A DNA stretch of 64,000 nt from DYJE01 sp041660385. Lineage in GTDB: Bacteria > Desulfobacterota > Desulfobacteria > Desulfobacterales > Desulfolunaceae. Below, piece after piece: positions 7,967-16,877 of this stretch; position 1 is the stretch's first letter, and each line of letters begins with the position of its first letter. The stretch lies in contig JBAZWJ010000013.1 of the NCBI GenBank assembly GCA_041660385.1, positions 1 to 64,000 on the forward strand. Reading direction: 5' to 3'. The notes under the pieces were generated by a model, which saw only the letters and a list, made by a program, of their open reading frames with translations, made no database searches and was not told where the DNA came from. The translations under genes were made by a program, and so were the position numbers.

Positions 7967-9121
7967 ATGAACACAACGACGGATACGATAACCGCCCCAG
8001 CACAGGCCATGGCTCTTGTTCCCCAGGTTCCGGCTGCATTGCCGCCTGAGGCAGTGTCTGACATTCAAAGCAAAGCCCTGACCATTTCAAACGAATTCGA
8101 AACCAAAAGCCAGGACCGGGAGTTCATGAACGGCCTGATGAACTTGGGATCGGAAGCCCAGCAGAACGCATCACGGAAGCTTGAGCTGCTTAAAGGGAAA
8201 GTGGGAACCCTGCTCAACGATCTGGACGGCGAAGGGGCCAAAATCCCCAAAGACCTGGTTGACCTCCGCATGATGCTGGACAAAATCAACCCCCACAAAA
8301 TCGAAAAAAAAGGCTTCTTCAGCAAGCTCCTGGGAAAAGTCCCGGGCGTGGGCGACAGACTGAAAGAGATCGCTGTTCGCTACGAATCGGTACAGACCCA
8401 GATCGACATCATCGTCAACAACATCCGGGAAGGAAGGGACACCCTGATCCGGGACAACATATCCCTTGAGCAACTTTACGATGACGTGAAATTCCAACAA
8501 GTGGCTGTCCAGAAAAACGCCTACCTGGGCGAACTTCTCATCGCTGAACTTGAAAAACGTGTGGCCGCAGCAGCAGACCCCGTCCTGAAACAAAAGCTGG
8601 AAATGGCTCTGCACTCCATCGCCATGCGTGTCCAGGATTTAAGGACCATGGAACAGGTGAACATGCAGTTCTTTGTGAGTATCGACCTCACCACGAACAA
8701 CAACCACCTGCTGGCCCAGGCCGTGGACAGAACCCTCACCGTCACCACCAACGTGATCACCGTGGGACTTGCCATTGCCGCAGCCCTGGCCAACCAGAAA
8801 AGAACCATGGAAGCCACAAAAGCCACCCAGGAATACGCCGGCAATATCCTTGCCAGCAACGCCGCCGCCATCCGGCAGCAGACAACTGAAATCGCCCAGA
8901 TGTACAACAGCCCCGTGCTTGCGCTGGAAAAAGTCCAGAAAAGCTATGATGACCTTATGGCAGCCATGGACGAAGTGGAAAAAGTCAAACGCCAGGGTAT
9001 TGAAACAGCGAAAAAAGGCATGGCCCAACTTTCGGATATGAGTCAGTCCCTATCCAAAAAAGCGGGATTGACGAGCGGAGCCCAGGCTGATGTTCCAAAA
9101 ATTTCATCCATAGAAGCATAA
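7967..9121 (+). CDS. telA: TelA family toxic-anion resistance protein
   Basis: A 384-residue soluble, helix-rich protein of the TelA family (PF05816), normally 350-400 residues. Recognisable parts are the GFFSKLLGKVPGVGDRLKEI segment, the YESVQTQIDIIVNNIREGRD helix and the LEQLYDDVKFQQVAVQKNAY region, all characteristic of the family. TelA proteins are linked to tellurite and envelope-stress resistance; their biochemical activity is not known. Start ATG 7967 has a strong AAAGGAGCG site. The frame is open 30 codons further upstream, but only through repeat DNA. The DUF4178 gene follows after 10 bases, so telA, DUF4178 and speD form one transcription unit. Confidence 0.92.
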   Translation: MNTTTDTITAPAQAMALVPQVPAALPPEAVSDIQSKALTISNEFETKSQDREFMNGLMNLGSEAQQNASRKLELLKGKVGTLLNDLDGEGAKIPKDLVDLRMMLDKINPHKIEKKGFFSKLLGKVPGVGDRLKEIAVRYESVQTQIDIIVNNIREGRDTLIRDNISLEQLYDDVKFQQVAVQKNAYLGELLIAELEKRVAAAADPVLKQKLEMALHSIAMRVQDLRTMEQVNMQFFVSIDLTTNNNHLLAQAVDRTLTVTTNVITVGLAIAAALANQKRTMEATKATQEYAGNILASNAAAIRQQTTEIAQMYNSPVLALEKVQKSYDDLMAAMDEVEKVKRQGIETAKKGMAQLSDMSQSLSKKAGLTSGAQADVPKISSIEA

Positions 9122-9131
9122 GGAGAGCCGT

Positions 9132-9740
9132 ATGGCCTTAAACACTTATACAGAACCGGATTACGTCCTGACCCTGCGCGAGCAGCTCCGGCTTGTCCGC
9201 AACATGCCGGTGATCCCCGAAGGCGGCGCAAAAGCAAAAAAAGCCATTACCGCCCTGACCAAAGGCGATTACCTCCGGTTTAACGGAGTGATCTATCTGG
9301 TGGAAGAAAAAAGCGAATACCGGGAAGGCAAATGGAAATGGCACGAACTCCATCTGATGGATCTTGTCACCGGCCATCAGACCTTCCTTGAATACGAGCA
9401 GGATGACCGACTTGAAGCGGCTGTCTGGGAATCAGGGGAGCTTGAACTTTCTGATATTGGTCTAACCGCAAAAAAACTTGATGTCTTTGATGACGATGAG
9501 CAGGGGTCATTTGTTTTTGACGGAACAACCTACGCCTACGAAGAAAGCGACAAAGCCTTCTGGAAAAAAGGCACCGACGCTGAAGAGATCCCTTTCTACT
9601 ACTGGGATTTTGCAGAAAAAAAGGGCAAGAAGCTTCTCAGCGTTGAAAAATGGGATGACGGTTCCTTCGACGTTTCTACAGGCACGGAAATCGATCCCCG
9701 GGCCGTGGTGTACCTTGCAACCGGAGCAACACAGGAATAA
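9132..9740 (+). CDS. DUF4178 domain protein
   Basis: A 202-residue acidic, beta-rich soluble protein. The segment GDYLRFNGVIYLVEEKSEYR followed by WHELHLMD fits the first half of a DUF4178 (PF13785) fold, and a second similar unit (GSFVFDGTTYAYEESDKAFW) suggests an internal duplication. DUF4178 proteins recur with DUF350, TelA/PspA-like and polyamine genes, but no activity is known. It has a strong AGGAGAG ribosome-binding site. The stop is 4 bases before speD, pointing to coordinated expression. The family call rests on motif resemblance and neighbours. Confidence 0.75.
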   Translation: MALNTYTEPDYVLTLREQLRLVRNMPVIPEGGAKAKKAITALTKGDYLRFNGVIYLVEEKSEYREGKWKWHELHLMDLVTGHQTFLEYEQDDRLEAAVWESGELELSDIGLTAKKLDVFDDDEQGSFVFDGTTYAYEESDKAFWKKGTDAEEIPFYYWDFAEKKGKKLLSVEKWDDGSFDVSTGTEIDPRAVVYLATGATQE

Positions 9741-9744
9741 GCAG

Positions 9745-10107
9745 ATGCCAGGTCCCATTAAATCCCCGCTGGGAAGCCATATCATCGTCGAATTCTACAG
9801 CTGCGACCCTGCCATTCTGAACGACGCCGATCTGATCAAAACGTTCATGGAGACCGCCGCCATCAAGGCCAACGCCACGGTGGTCTCCTCCCATTTTCAT
9901 CAGTTCAGTCCCCAGGGTATATCCGGTGTGATCATCATCGCTGAAAGCCATCTCACCATTCATACCTGGCCCGAACAGGCTTATGCTGCCGTGGATATCT
10001 TCACCTGTGGTGCGAGTCTGAAACCCCACGAAGCCGTGGACTATCTGAAAACGGCCATGGGCTGCGGTCAGGTTTCGGTGGTGGAGTTGAAGCGCGGCTA
10101 CGTTTAA
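9745..10107 (+). CDS. speD: S-adenosylmethionine decarboxylase proenzyme
   Basis: A 120-residue protein of the short bacterial SpeD class. It carries the self-processing site AESHLTIHTWPE: cleavage between Glu67 and Ser68 makes the pyruvoyl cofactor. The catalytic Cys lies in DIFTCG (about residue 88). The product decarboxylates AdoMet to give the aminopropyl donor used by the spermidine synthase encoded 4 kb upstream. ATG 9745 follows an AGGA sequence at the end of the DUF4178 gene. A longer open frame back to 9478 overlaps that gene entirely and is not used. It is the last gene of the cluster. Confidence 0.96.
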   Translation: MPGPIKSPLGSHIIVEFYSCDPAILNDADLIKTFMETAAIKANATVVSSHFHQFSPQGISGVIIIAESHLTIHTWPEQAYAAVDIFTCGASLKPHEAVDYLKTAMGCGQVSVVELKRGYV

Positions 10108-10186
10108 AGAGGCAATTCAACCCACATATCGCACAACAGTACCTCGTTCCGGGGATTCTCCACTATTAAAAAATGGCCCGATCCGC

Positions 10187-10228
10187 CATTCGATGTTCGA
10201 TGTTGAACGTTCGATGTTCAGCGTTCAC
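10187..10228. repeat. TTCGATGTTGAACG short-period repeat
   Basis: Near-tandem units (CGATGTT, CGATGTT, GAACGTT, CGATGTT, CAGCGTT) of about 7-10 bases, related in inverted orientation to 5632-5670. It lies in the speD-htpX gap. Confidence 0.45.
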
Positions 10229-10278
10229 TTTTCCCATACATTTTTCATTTCCCCATTTCCAGACTACCCTCCCGCCAC

Positions 10279-10306
10279 TTGCCTTTTCCAGATTCGTTTC
10301 TATATT
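10279..10306 (+). promoter_or_regulatory. Possible sigma-70 promoter of htpX
   Basis: TTGCCT (10279-10284) and TATATT (10301-10306) are 16 bases apart and 39 bases upstream of the htpX start codon. No clear heat-shock sigma-32 match is seen. Confidence 0.4.
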
Positions 10307-10344
10307 GTTTTCGAAACAACACTACTAAAAAAGGAGCTCAGACC

Positions 10345-11274
10345 ATGGCAAACCAGTTCAAAACAATGATGCTGCTAACACTTATGACTGTATTCATCAT
10401 GATGGTGGGACGGATGCTCGGTGGCCAGCAAGGTATGGTCATTGCCCTGATATTTGCCGGAGCCATGAATTTTTTCTCATACTGGTTTTCGGATAAAATG
10501 GTTCTCCGCATGTATCGGGCAGAAGAAGTCAGTCAAGCCCAGGCACCTGATCTATATTCCATGGTTGGCGAACTGGCACAAAGAGCCGGACTTCCCATGC
10601 CAAAGGTTTATATTATTCCACAGGAATCCCCCAATGCGTTTGCCACAGGACGAAACCCCGAGCACGCTGTGGTGGCTGTGACAAGCGGTCTTTTGAAACT
10701 CATGGGACGCGAAGAAATCAAAGGTGTTCTGGCTCATGAGCTGGGTCATATCAAAAACAGGGACATCCTGATCGGAACCATCGCGGCCACCATGGCCGGA
10801 GCCATAATGATGCTGGCCAACATGGCCAAATGGTCCGCCATTTTCGGTGGTTTCCGAGGTAACGATGAAGAAGGCGGCGGAAACATCATCAGCGTCATCG
10901 TCATGGCCATTATTGCCCCCATGGCAGCCATGCTGATCCAGATGGCCATTTCACGGTCCAGAGAATACCTTGCCGACTCCACAGCAGCTGAGCTTACGGG
11001 GAATCCCGAAGGACTCGCGGGAGCTCTTGAAAAACTGGGCATGTATTCAGGCAGAATTCCCATGCATGCTGAACCGGCCACGGCCCATATGTTCATAGCC
11101 AATCCCCTGTCGGGCAAAAGCCTGATGAGTCTTTTTTCAACCCATCCGCCCATTGAGGAACGTGTGGCACGTCTGCGGCATGAACGTCCGCGCTCAAGAC
11201 CGGATTCAGGGCCGTCCGGCGGCAACGGCCCCCAGAGAAGCGGCGAAGATTTCTGGAATTCCCTCCGCAGGTAA
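10345..11274 (+). CDS. htpX: Membrane zinc protease HtpX (M48 family)
   Basis: A 309-residue protein with two N-terminal membrane segments (about 8-24 and 30-48). The zinc site HELGH is at 131-135 and the third ligand is in SREYLADS. A further hydrophobic stretch (NIISVIVMAIIAPMAAMLIQ) sits between them, and THPPIEERVARL near the C-terminus is typical of HtpX. Length matches the family (280-310). HtpX degrades misfolded inner-membrane proteins. The start is fixed by AAGGAGCTCAGACC. The open frame extends 22 codons upstream without a ribosome-binding site. A terminator follows, so it is probably monocistronic. The position beside the TelA/DUF350 cluster and a DnaJ fits a membrane-stress theme. 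Confidence 0.95.
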   Translation: MANQFKTMMLLTLMTVFIMMVGRMLGGQQGMVIALIFAGAMNFFSYWFSDKMVLRMYRAEEVSQAQAPDLYSMVGELAQRAGLPMPKVYIIPQESPNAFATGRNPEHAVVAVTSGLLKLMGREEIKGVLAHELGHIKNRDILIGTIAATMAGAIMMLANMAKWSAIFGGFRGNDEEGGGNIISVIVMAIIAPMAAMLIQMAISRSREYLADSTAAELTGNPEGLAGALEKLGMYSGRIPMHAEPATAHMFIANPLSGKSLMSLFSTHPPIEERVARLRHERPRSRPDSGPSGGNGPQRSGEDFWNSLRR

Positions 11275-11296
11275 AACATAAAAATCACATCCATAG

Positions 11297-11327
11297 AAAA
11301 AAAAGAGCTGTACGGCTCTTTTTTTTT
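11297..11327 (+). terminator. Rho-independent terminator after htpX
   Basis: An AAAAAGAGC stem, a short loop (TGTACG) and GCTCTTTTTTTTT, with a run of T, 22 bases downstream of the htpX stop. Confidence 0.85.
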
Positions 11328-11437
11328 GGTATGGTGATTCGTTCGAAATAAAACCGCCGGACAAGCGTGTGTCCGACATGAAACAAAAACAGGAAATAAA
11401 CCAAAAGCCACCCCACGATGGCAAGGAATACAGCACC

Positions 11438-12283
11438 ATGAACCAGATAGATTATTACAGTGTCCTGGGAATAACGAAAGACGCGGACAAAAAAGAAATC
11501 CGCATTGCTTACAGAAAACTGGCTTTCCAGTATCACCCGGACCGTAACGCTGATAACCCGGAAGCTGCCGAGAAGATGAAGCAGCTCAACGAAGCTTACG
11601 CTGTTCTTTCCGATGAAAGCAAAAAGAAACAGTATGATTCCATGAAAGAGCAGTACGGCGATACGGCTTACACCCACTTCCGGGACAGCTATTCGGAACA
11701 CGACATTTTCAGTGGATCCGATATCAATAAAATATTTGAAGAGCTGGCCAGGGATTTCGGGTTCCGTGGTTTTGACGAGCTTTTCCGCGAGTTTTACGGC
11801 ACAGGTTACAAGGCATTCAATTTCCGGAAAAACGGTTTTTCAATCAAAGGCTTTATATTCAAAGGTCCGGGTCTTTTCGGAGAAAAACAGACAAAAATTT
11901 CAGAAACAGGTGCCAAATCTTTCCCTGGCCCGGTTGATATGTTCAAATCCGTTGTCGGTAAAATCGCCATGTTCAACACTCCCAAATCGGGAAAAGACCA
12001 ATTCGACAAAATATCACTGACCGAAGACCATGCCCGGGACGGTGGCCCTTACGCCTACCTGGTCAAAGACAGCGAAACAAAACTTCTTGTCAAAATCCCT
12101 AAGGGCATGAAAGACGGCCAGAAAATCAGGCTCGCCGGTCAGGGTAAAACAGGGAAAAACGGAGGTGAGAATGGCGACCTCTATTTGAAGGTTTATATTA
12201 AAAGGCCATTGATAAGAGCGATGATGTACCACTTCAAACGTCTGACTTCAGGCCTTAAATCATCCCCTTTCGGGGAAAAATAA
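11438..12283 (+). CDS. DnaJ/CbpA-type J-domain co-chaperone, short form
   Basis: A 281-residue protein. The J domain at residues 1-70 begins with DYYSVLG and carries the HPD motif in YHPDRN, needed to stimulate Hsp70 ATPase. A Gly/Phe-rich region follows (GFRGFDELFREFYGTGY). The C-terminus keeps one DnaJ C-terminal beta domain (LLVKIPKGMKDGQKIRLAGQ, then GDLYLKVYIK). There is no zinc-finger domain, and the second C-terminal domain seems missing, so it is shorter than CbpA (about 305). ATG 11438 follows AAGGA. An in-frame GTG at 11369 would add 23 polar residues and is less likely. It is a candidate partner for the unusual Hsp70 proteins at 48-53 kb, though nothing in the sequence proves that. 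Confidence 0.85.
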   Translation: MNQIDYYSVLGITKDADKKEIRIAYRKLAFQYHPDRNADNPEAAEKMKQLNEAYAVLSDESKKKQYDSMKEQYGDTAYTHFRDSYSEHDIFSGSDINKIFEELARDFGFRGFDELFREFYGTGYKAFNFRKNGFSIKGFIFKGPGLFGEKQTKISETGAKSFPGPVDMFKSVVGKIAMFNTPKSGKDQFDKISLTEDHARDGGPYAYLVKDSETKLLVKIPKGMKDGQKIRLAGQGKTGKNGGENGDLYLKVYIKRPLIRAMMYHFKRLTSGLKSSPFGEK

Positions 12284-12321
12284 ACCTGAACCGAGCGCCA
12301 AACGCTTCATTGATATGATTC

Positions 12322-12365
12322 AAAAAGGGAACAGCTTTTTTTAAAAAAGAGTGTTCCCTTTTTTT
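12322..12365 (+). terminator. Rho-independent terminator after the J-domain gene
   Basis: AAAAAGGGAACA pairs with TGTTCCCTTTTTT around an inner CTTTTTTTAAAAAAGAG stem, ending in a T-run, 39 bases after the stop. Confidence 0.85.
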
Positions 12366-12493
12366 ATTCATTATGCTATTGACCAAAAAAACAATTCAGT
12401 GCCTTGAACAAAGTTTTCATAATCATCATATATTCTTATTTCTCGATTCCGCATAGAGACAAAATACTCTATGTTATTTAATTTCAGATAGTT

Positions 12494-15400
12494 ATGTTTC
12501 TCAACTGGATGATAATTATGACAAGATTCAATGAAATTCCCATAACAATACGCCTTTTTCGGTCTCATTTCGGAAAAATTCTCTCGACTCTTCTCATTGC
12601 CATTTCAATACTGATCACTGCCCAGACCTCCTCTGCCAGTGCAGCTGATCCGACCCTCACCTGGTATCCTAATGAGGATGCGGATTATTATCAGGTCTAC
12701 ATGCGCGGTGACGGTGAAACGGAATACAGTCTTGTCAGCAACCAGATTCCTGCAGGCACAACCTCGTTCAAGCTCATGCCATCTCCCAATGGCAAAACTT
12801 ATCACTTTGCGGTAAAAGCGTTCAACTCCTGTGGAAATTCCAGTGATTTTTCGGATGACATTTCCACAACCCATATCCCATATGATCCAATGAATATAAC
12901 CTCAAATGAAAGCCCCGTTGAACAGGAAGAACCGGCGACTACCGAACCCATTAACCTTGAAATTATCCTACCTGAGGATGCATCATTCGGCATTGCCGGA
13001 AGTATCATGGAATTATCAGCCAACGTATTCAAAGGCCTGGCACTCAGAACGGATTACATAATCACCTGGACGTCATCGATTGATGGCAACCTCGGCGTGG
13101 GTTTTGACATCAACGCAACCCTTTCGGCCGGGGTTCACATCATCATGGCCACAAGCACTGACGAAACCGGAACAACCGCTTCGGCGACCATTATGTTATA
13201 TATTCAGGAAGTGAATACGGAACCGTCTGTGGAAATTACCGAATTCTCAGGCGGCGTCAGCGGATCTTCAGGCCAGATATTCTCTTTCAAAGCCAAGGCC
13301 ACCGATGCTCAGGACGGAGACCTGAGCCAGGCCATAAACTGGTCTTCAAACATCAGTGGGCAATTAGGAACCGGCGCTTCGATCCAGGCAACCCTTTCAT
13401 CAGGTGAACATACCGTAACAGCACAGGTTATGGACAGCAACGGCCTGATCAAAACGGCATCAGTGAACGTCACGGCTATCGCTTTCAATTCGCCACCCAC
13501 CCTTACAGTCCTTGAGCTTCAAAAAGGGGATATAACAGAACAGAGCATGGTGGTTGATATTTACGGAAATGCTTCCGATCTTGAAGAAGGCGATATTTCA
13601 GCCAAGATCTCCTGGGTGTCCAGCATCTCAGGTGCTCTTGGAAAAGGCTCACATATCCGCGTCACCCTTGTTCCGGGAACACACATCATTTCAGGCACCG
13701 TAATAGACAGCGGCGGAAAACAAGGTAACGTTTCACAGACCATAACCATTGATTCTTACAACTATGCCCCCACATTGACCATCACCCACAGCCTGACAGG
13801 TACCCTGTCAGACAAAGGCCAGACCTGCGAAATTTCTGGAACGGCCGTTGACAGGGAAGACGGAAACATCGGTTCGTCCATTTCCTGGGCATCGAACATA
13901 ATCGGCTATCTGGGTTCAGGGGCGCGTATCACACCAACACTCACAACCGGGAACCACACCATCACAGGGACCGTCAAGGACAGCCAGGGCAAGACAACCA
14001 CATCACAGATCGTTGTCAATGTTGGCGTTTATAACCATCCACCTGAAATCACAATGGGGCCATCCCATGGGAGTGTTCTCGATTCAAACGGTCAGGCCTA
14101 TGATCTCAACGCAACCGCCAGTGATGCTGAAGACGGTAATATCAGCGCGTTCATCACCTGGGATTCCAACATCGACGGTTATTTGGGCACAGGATCACAC
14201 ATCGCCACCTGCCTATCTTCTGGCGAACATGTGATTACAGCCAATGTATCCGACAGTAAAAGCGTCATGTCATCGAAAACACTTGAAATCAATGTGGGTG
14301 TATTCAACAGCACACCTGCCCTCACCCTGGGTTCATCCTATGGAGGTGAATTGAACGCATCGGGCCAGGCTTACAGATTCACAGGAACCGCATCGGACCC
14401 TGAAGACGGAAATTTGAATTCGTTTATTACATGGAACTCTAACAAAAACGGCTATCTGGGCACTGGACCGGATATCACCACCACGTTAAGTCCGGGTGCA
14501 CATGTCATCACTGCATCTGTCAACGACCGTCTGGGTAAAACCGTATCGAAAACCCTTGGAATTACAGTTGCCACATTCAACACCGCACCGTCCATCACCA
14601 CACCTGCGTCTGTACCAGGGACACTTGATGCCAATGGGCAAAGATACGGATTCTCAGCCTCTGCCATAGACAGTGAAGACGGCAACCTGAGTTCAACCAT
14701 AATATGGAATTCTAATAAAGACGGCAGTCTTGGTGTGGGTTCATCCATCCAGACCACCCTTTCGGCAGGCTTTCATACCATCACGGCTCAGGTTGCAGAC
14801 ACCAAAGGTAAAACAGCAGTCGCATCGGCTCAGGTAACGGTAGCCCTATATAACACACCACCCGTGATATCCTTTGCATCGACAACCGCCGGAACCCTCG
14901 ACCAGACAGGTCAGGCTTACACCCTAAGCGGCATCGCAACCGATAAGGAAGACGGGAATATCGCCTCATCCATAACATGGACATCCAGCAAAGATGGTTA
15001 TCTTGGGCGCGGCGTGACCCTACAGACAAAGCTCACACCGGGGAGCCATACCATCACGGCAGCCGTAACGGACAGCATGGAAAAAGTGGCCACAGCCGTC
15101 AGATCGGTCTCGGTAAGTGTTTTCAACTTCGCCCCTGAAATAGCGATCACATCCTTTATTGCCGCCCCCGTGGGATTGAGCGGTCAGAACTTCGAATTTT
15201 CCGGTAGCGCATCAGACAAGGAAGACGGCAACCTCAGCGCATATATCACCTGGACATCCTCAATAAAAGGGTATTTGGGAACCGGCTCTGCGATCACCAC
15301 CACACTTACGGCAGGCAATCACACCATAACAGCCCGTATCACCGACAGCCAGGGTAAAACCACGTCCGTCATCCGTGCAGTGACAGCCGAAGCCCCCAAT

Positions 15401-16765
15401 AGTAAACCAACCGTGGCCATTCAATCCGTAAGCAAGGGCACAATCACGCCGACCGGACAGACCTGCACACTTTCAGGAAACGCAACGGACAAGGAAGACG
15501 GCAATCTCAGCAGTTCAATCGCCTGGGCTTCAACTGTAAACGGAACTCTTGGAAAAGGCTCAAACCTCACCAAAACCCTTTCTCCCGGCTCCCATGTCAT
15601 CAAAGCAATCATCACCGACAGCAAAGGCCTGACTTCAGAATCCACCCGAAATCTCACGGTTGAAACGTACAATAATCTGCCCACAGTCACTGAGATTTCT
15701 TATCTCAAAGGAGCCTCGACCCTGAACGGCCAAGCGTATACATTTTCAAGCAGTGCCAGCGACAAGGAAGATGGTGATTTAAATTCATCTATTAGCTGGA
15801 CATCCAGCCTTTCGGGTGCCCTTGGTAATGGATCATCCATCCGGGCTGTACTCTCTTCCGGCAACCATACGATCACAGCCAGGGCAACCGACAGTAAGGG
15901 GAAAACAGGGCAAACCACAAAAGTCATAAACGTCACCTGGGCCAACATAGTGCCGTCGGTTCAAATACTTCAAATAACACCTGGGGCAGCCGGGGAAGAC
16001 GGACAGGTGCATAAAATATCCGGCACAGCTGTGGACGAAGAAGAAGGGAATCTGTCAAGCTCCATTGCATGGACATCAGACAGGGATGGAAATCTTGGAA
16101 AAGGCAGTGAGATTCTCTCAACCCTCCGATCAGGTCCACACACCATCACAGCAACGTCCTGCGACAGCAAAGGGGCATGTTCCAAAACAACCCGCACCAT
16201 CACTGTGGCCACATTCAACAGCCCGCCTGTCGTAAGCATTAATTCAGCCATGGGCGGCAGGCAGGACGCCACGGGTCAGGTTTTCGAATTTTCAGCTAAA
16301 GCGAGCGACACGGAAGAAGGCAGCATTTCAAGCCGAATCACATGGACATCAAGCCTTGATGGAAATCTTGGGCAAGGCGCATTGATTAAACCCCATCTTT
16401 CCGTAGGCCCCCACACCATAACTGCCAAAGTCGTTGACAATAAAGGGAAAGAGAGTTCGCAGACCATCACCGTTTCGTCACTCAAGGAAACCCGTCTGGC
16501 TCTGACGGTCACAACAAAATCCCTGTATCGTTTCAAAATAACAAGCATCACCTGGAAAGGTGGGGCTTCAAACGTTGTAATATATAAAAACGGTAATAAA
16601 GTTGGCACCGGCTCAGGTGAAGGCACGAGGTATTACTGGTATTCTGACTATGCAAAATACAAAGTTTGTGACGGGGCTGGTTTGAATTGTTCTGAAACTC
16701 TGGCTGCGGCACCAAGCAAATCAGTAAGGAAACAACTTTTTAAAGTCAGGAAATCGTTTAAATAA
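12494..16765 (+). CDS. Exported protein with thirteen 91-residue Ig-like repeats
   Basis: A 1423-residue protein. A signal peptide (about 25-50, ending ASA) is followed by a fibronectin-III-like unit (about 50-125, LTWYPNEDADYYQVY). Thirteen tandem units of about 91 residues follow. Each has the pattern DxEDGNLSSxIxWTS...GxLGxGSxIxTTLSxGxHTITAxVxDSxGK, resembling bacterial Ig-like/cadherin-like domains. The Asp/Glu-rich DKEDGN turns could bind Ca2+. A distinct C-terminal ~90 residues (TRLALTVTTKS..., two Cys) ends in a basic tail. No sortase, autotransporter or type I secretion signal is evident. A role in adhesion or the cell surface is inferred. The alternative start ATG 12518 cannot be excluded; neither has a clear ribosome-binding site. 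Confidence 0.88.
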   Translation: MFLNWMIIMTRFNEIPITIRLFRSHFGKILSTLLIAISILITAQTSSASAADPTLTWYPNEDADYYQVYMRGDGETEYSLVSNQIPAGTTSFKLMPSPNGKTYHFAVKAFNSCGNSSDFSDDISTTHIPYDPMNITSNESPVEQEEPATTEPINLEIILPEDASFGIAGSIMELSANVFKGLALRTDYIITWTSSIDGNLGVGFDINATLSAGVHIIMATSTDETGTTASATIMLYIQEVNTEPSVEITEFSGGVSGSSGQIFSFKAKATDAQDGDLSQAINWSSNISGQLGTGASIQATLSSGEHTVTAQVMDSNGLIKTASVNVTAIAFNSPPTLTVLELQKGDITEQSMVVDIYGNASDLEEGDISAKISWVSSISGALGKGSHIRVTLVPGTHIISGTVIDSGGKQGNVSQTITIDSYNYAPTLTITHSLTGTLSDKGQTCEISGTAVDREDGNIGSSISWASNIIGYLGSGARITPTLTTGNHTITGTVKDSQGKTTTSQIVVNVGVYNHPPEITMGPSHGSVLDSNGQAYDLNATASDAEDGNISAFITWDSNIDGYLGTGSHIATCLSSGEHVITANVSDSKSVMSSKTLEINVGVFNSTPALTLGSSYGGELNASGQAYRFTGTASDPEDGNLNSFITWNSNKNGYLGTGPDITTTLSPGAHVITASVNDRLGKTVSKTLGITVATFNTAPSITTPASVPGTLDANGQRYGFSASAIDSEDGNLSSTIIWNSNKDGSLGVGSSIQTTLSAGFHTITAQVADTKGKTAVASAQVTVALYNTPPVISFASTTAGTLDQTGQAYTLSGIATDKEDGNIASSITWTSSKDGYLGRGVTLQTKLTPGSHTITAAVTDSMEKVATAVRSVSVSVFNFAPEIAITSFIAAPVGLSGQNFEFSGSASDKEDGNLSAYITWTSSIKGYLGTGSAITTTLTAGNHTITARITDSQGKTTSVIRAVTAEAPNSKPTVAIQSVSKGTITPTGQTCTLSGNATDKEDGNLSSSIAWASTVNGTLGKGSNLTKTLSPGSHVIKAIITDSKGLTSESTRNLTVETYNNLPTVTEISYLKGASTLNGQAYTFSSSASDKEDGDLNSSISWTSSLSGALGNGSSIRAVLSSGNHTITARATDSKGKTGQTTKVINVTWANIVPSVQILQITPGAAGEDGQVHKISGTAVDEEEGNLSSSIAWTSDRDGNLGKGSEILSTLRSGPHTITATSCDSKGACSKTTRTITVATFNSPPVVSINSAMGGRQDATGQVFEFSAKASDTEEGSISSRITWTSSLDGNLGQGALIKPHLSVGPHTITAKVVDNKGKESSQTITVSSLKETRLALTVTTKSLYRFKITSITWKGGASNVVIYKNGNKVGTGSGEGTRYYWYSDYAKYKVCDGAGLNCSETLAAAPSKSVRKQLFKVRKSFK

Positions 16766-16790
16766 CGATGATCGTGCTATTTCAGCATCT

Positions 16791-16853
16791 GAAAGCCTTG
16801 CGGCTTTCGCAGTGCCAATCGGGAGATTGGCGTGCCCAGGTCGGCGCCGGGCA
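16791..16853. repeat. Three consecutive hairpins between convergent genes
   Basis: GAAAGCC-TTGC-GGCTTTC (16791-16808), GCCAATC-GGGA-GATTGGC (16814-16831) and TGCCC...GGGCA (16833-16853) follow one another. They may act as a bidirectional transcription barrier between the repeat-protein gene and the DA1-like gene. None has a T-tract. Confidence 0.6.
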
Positions 16854-16877
16854 GAACTGCTATCTCATAAATCAGTT

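Noticed and set aside
12371..12568. 65-codon reverse frame before the 91-residue repeat protein
   Set aside because: It lies in AT-rich upstream DNA and overlaps the signal-peptide region of a convincing gene; no ribosome-binding site.
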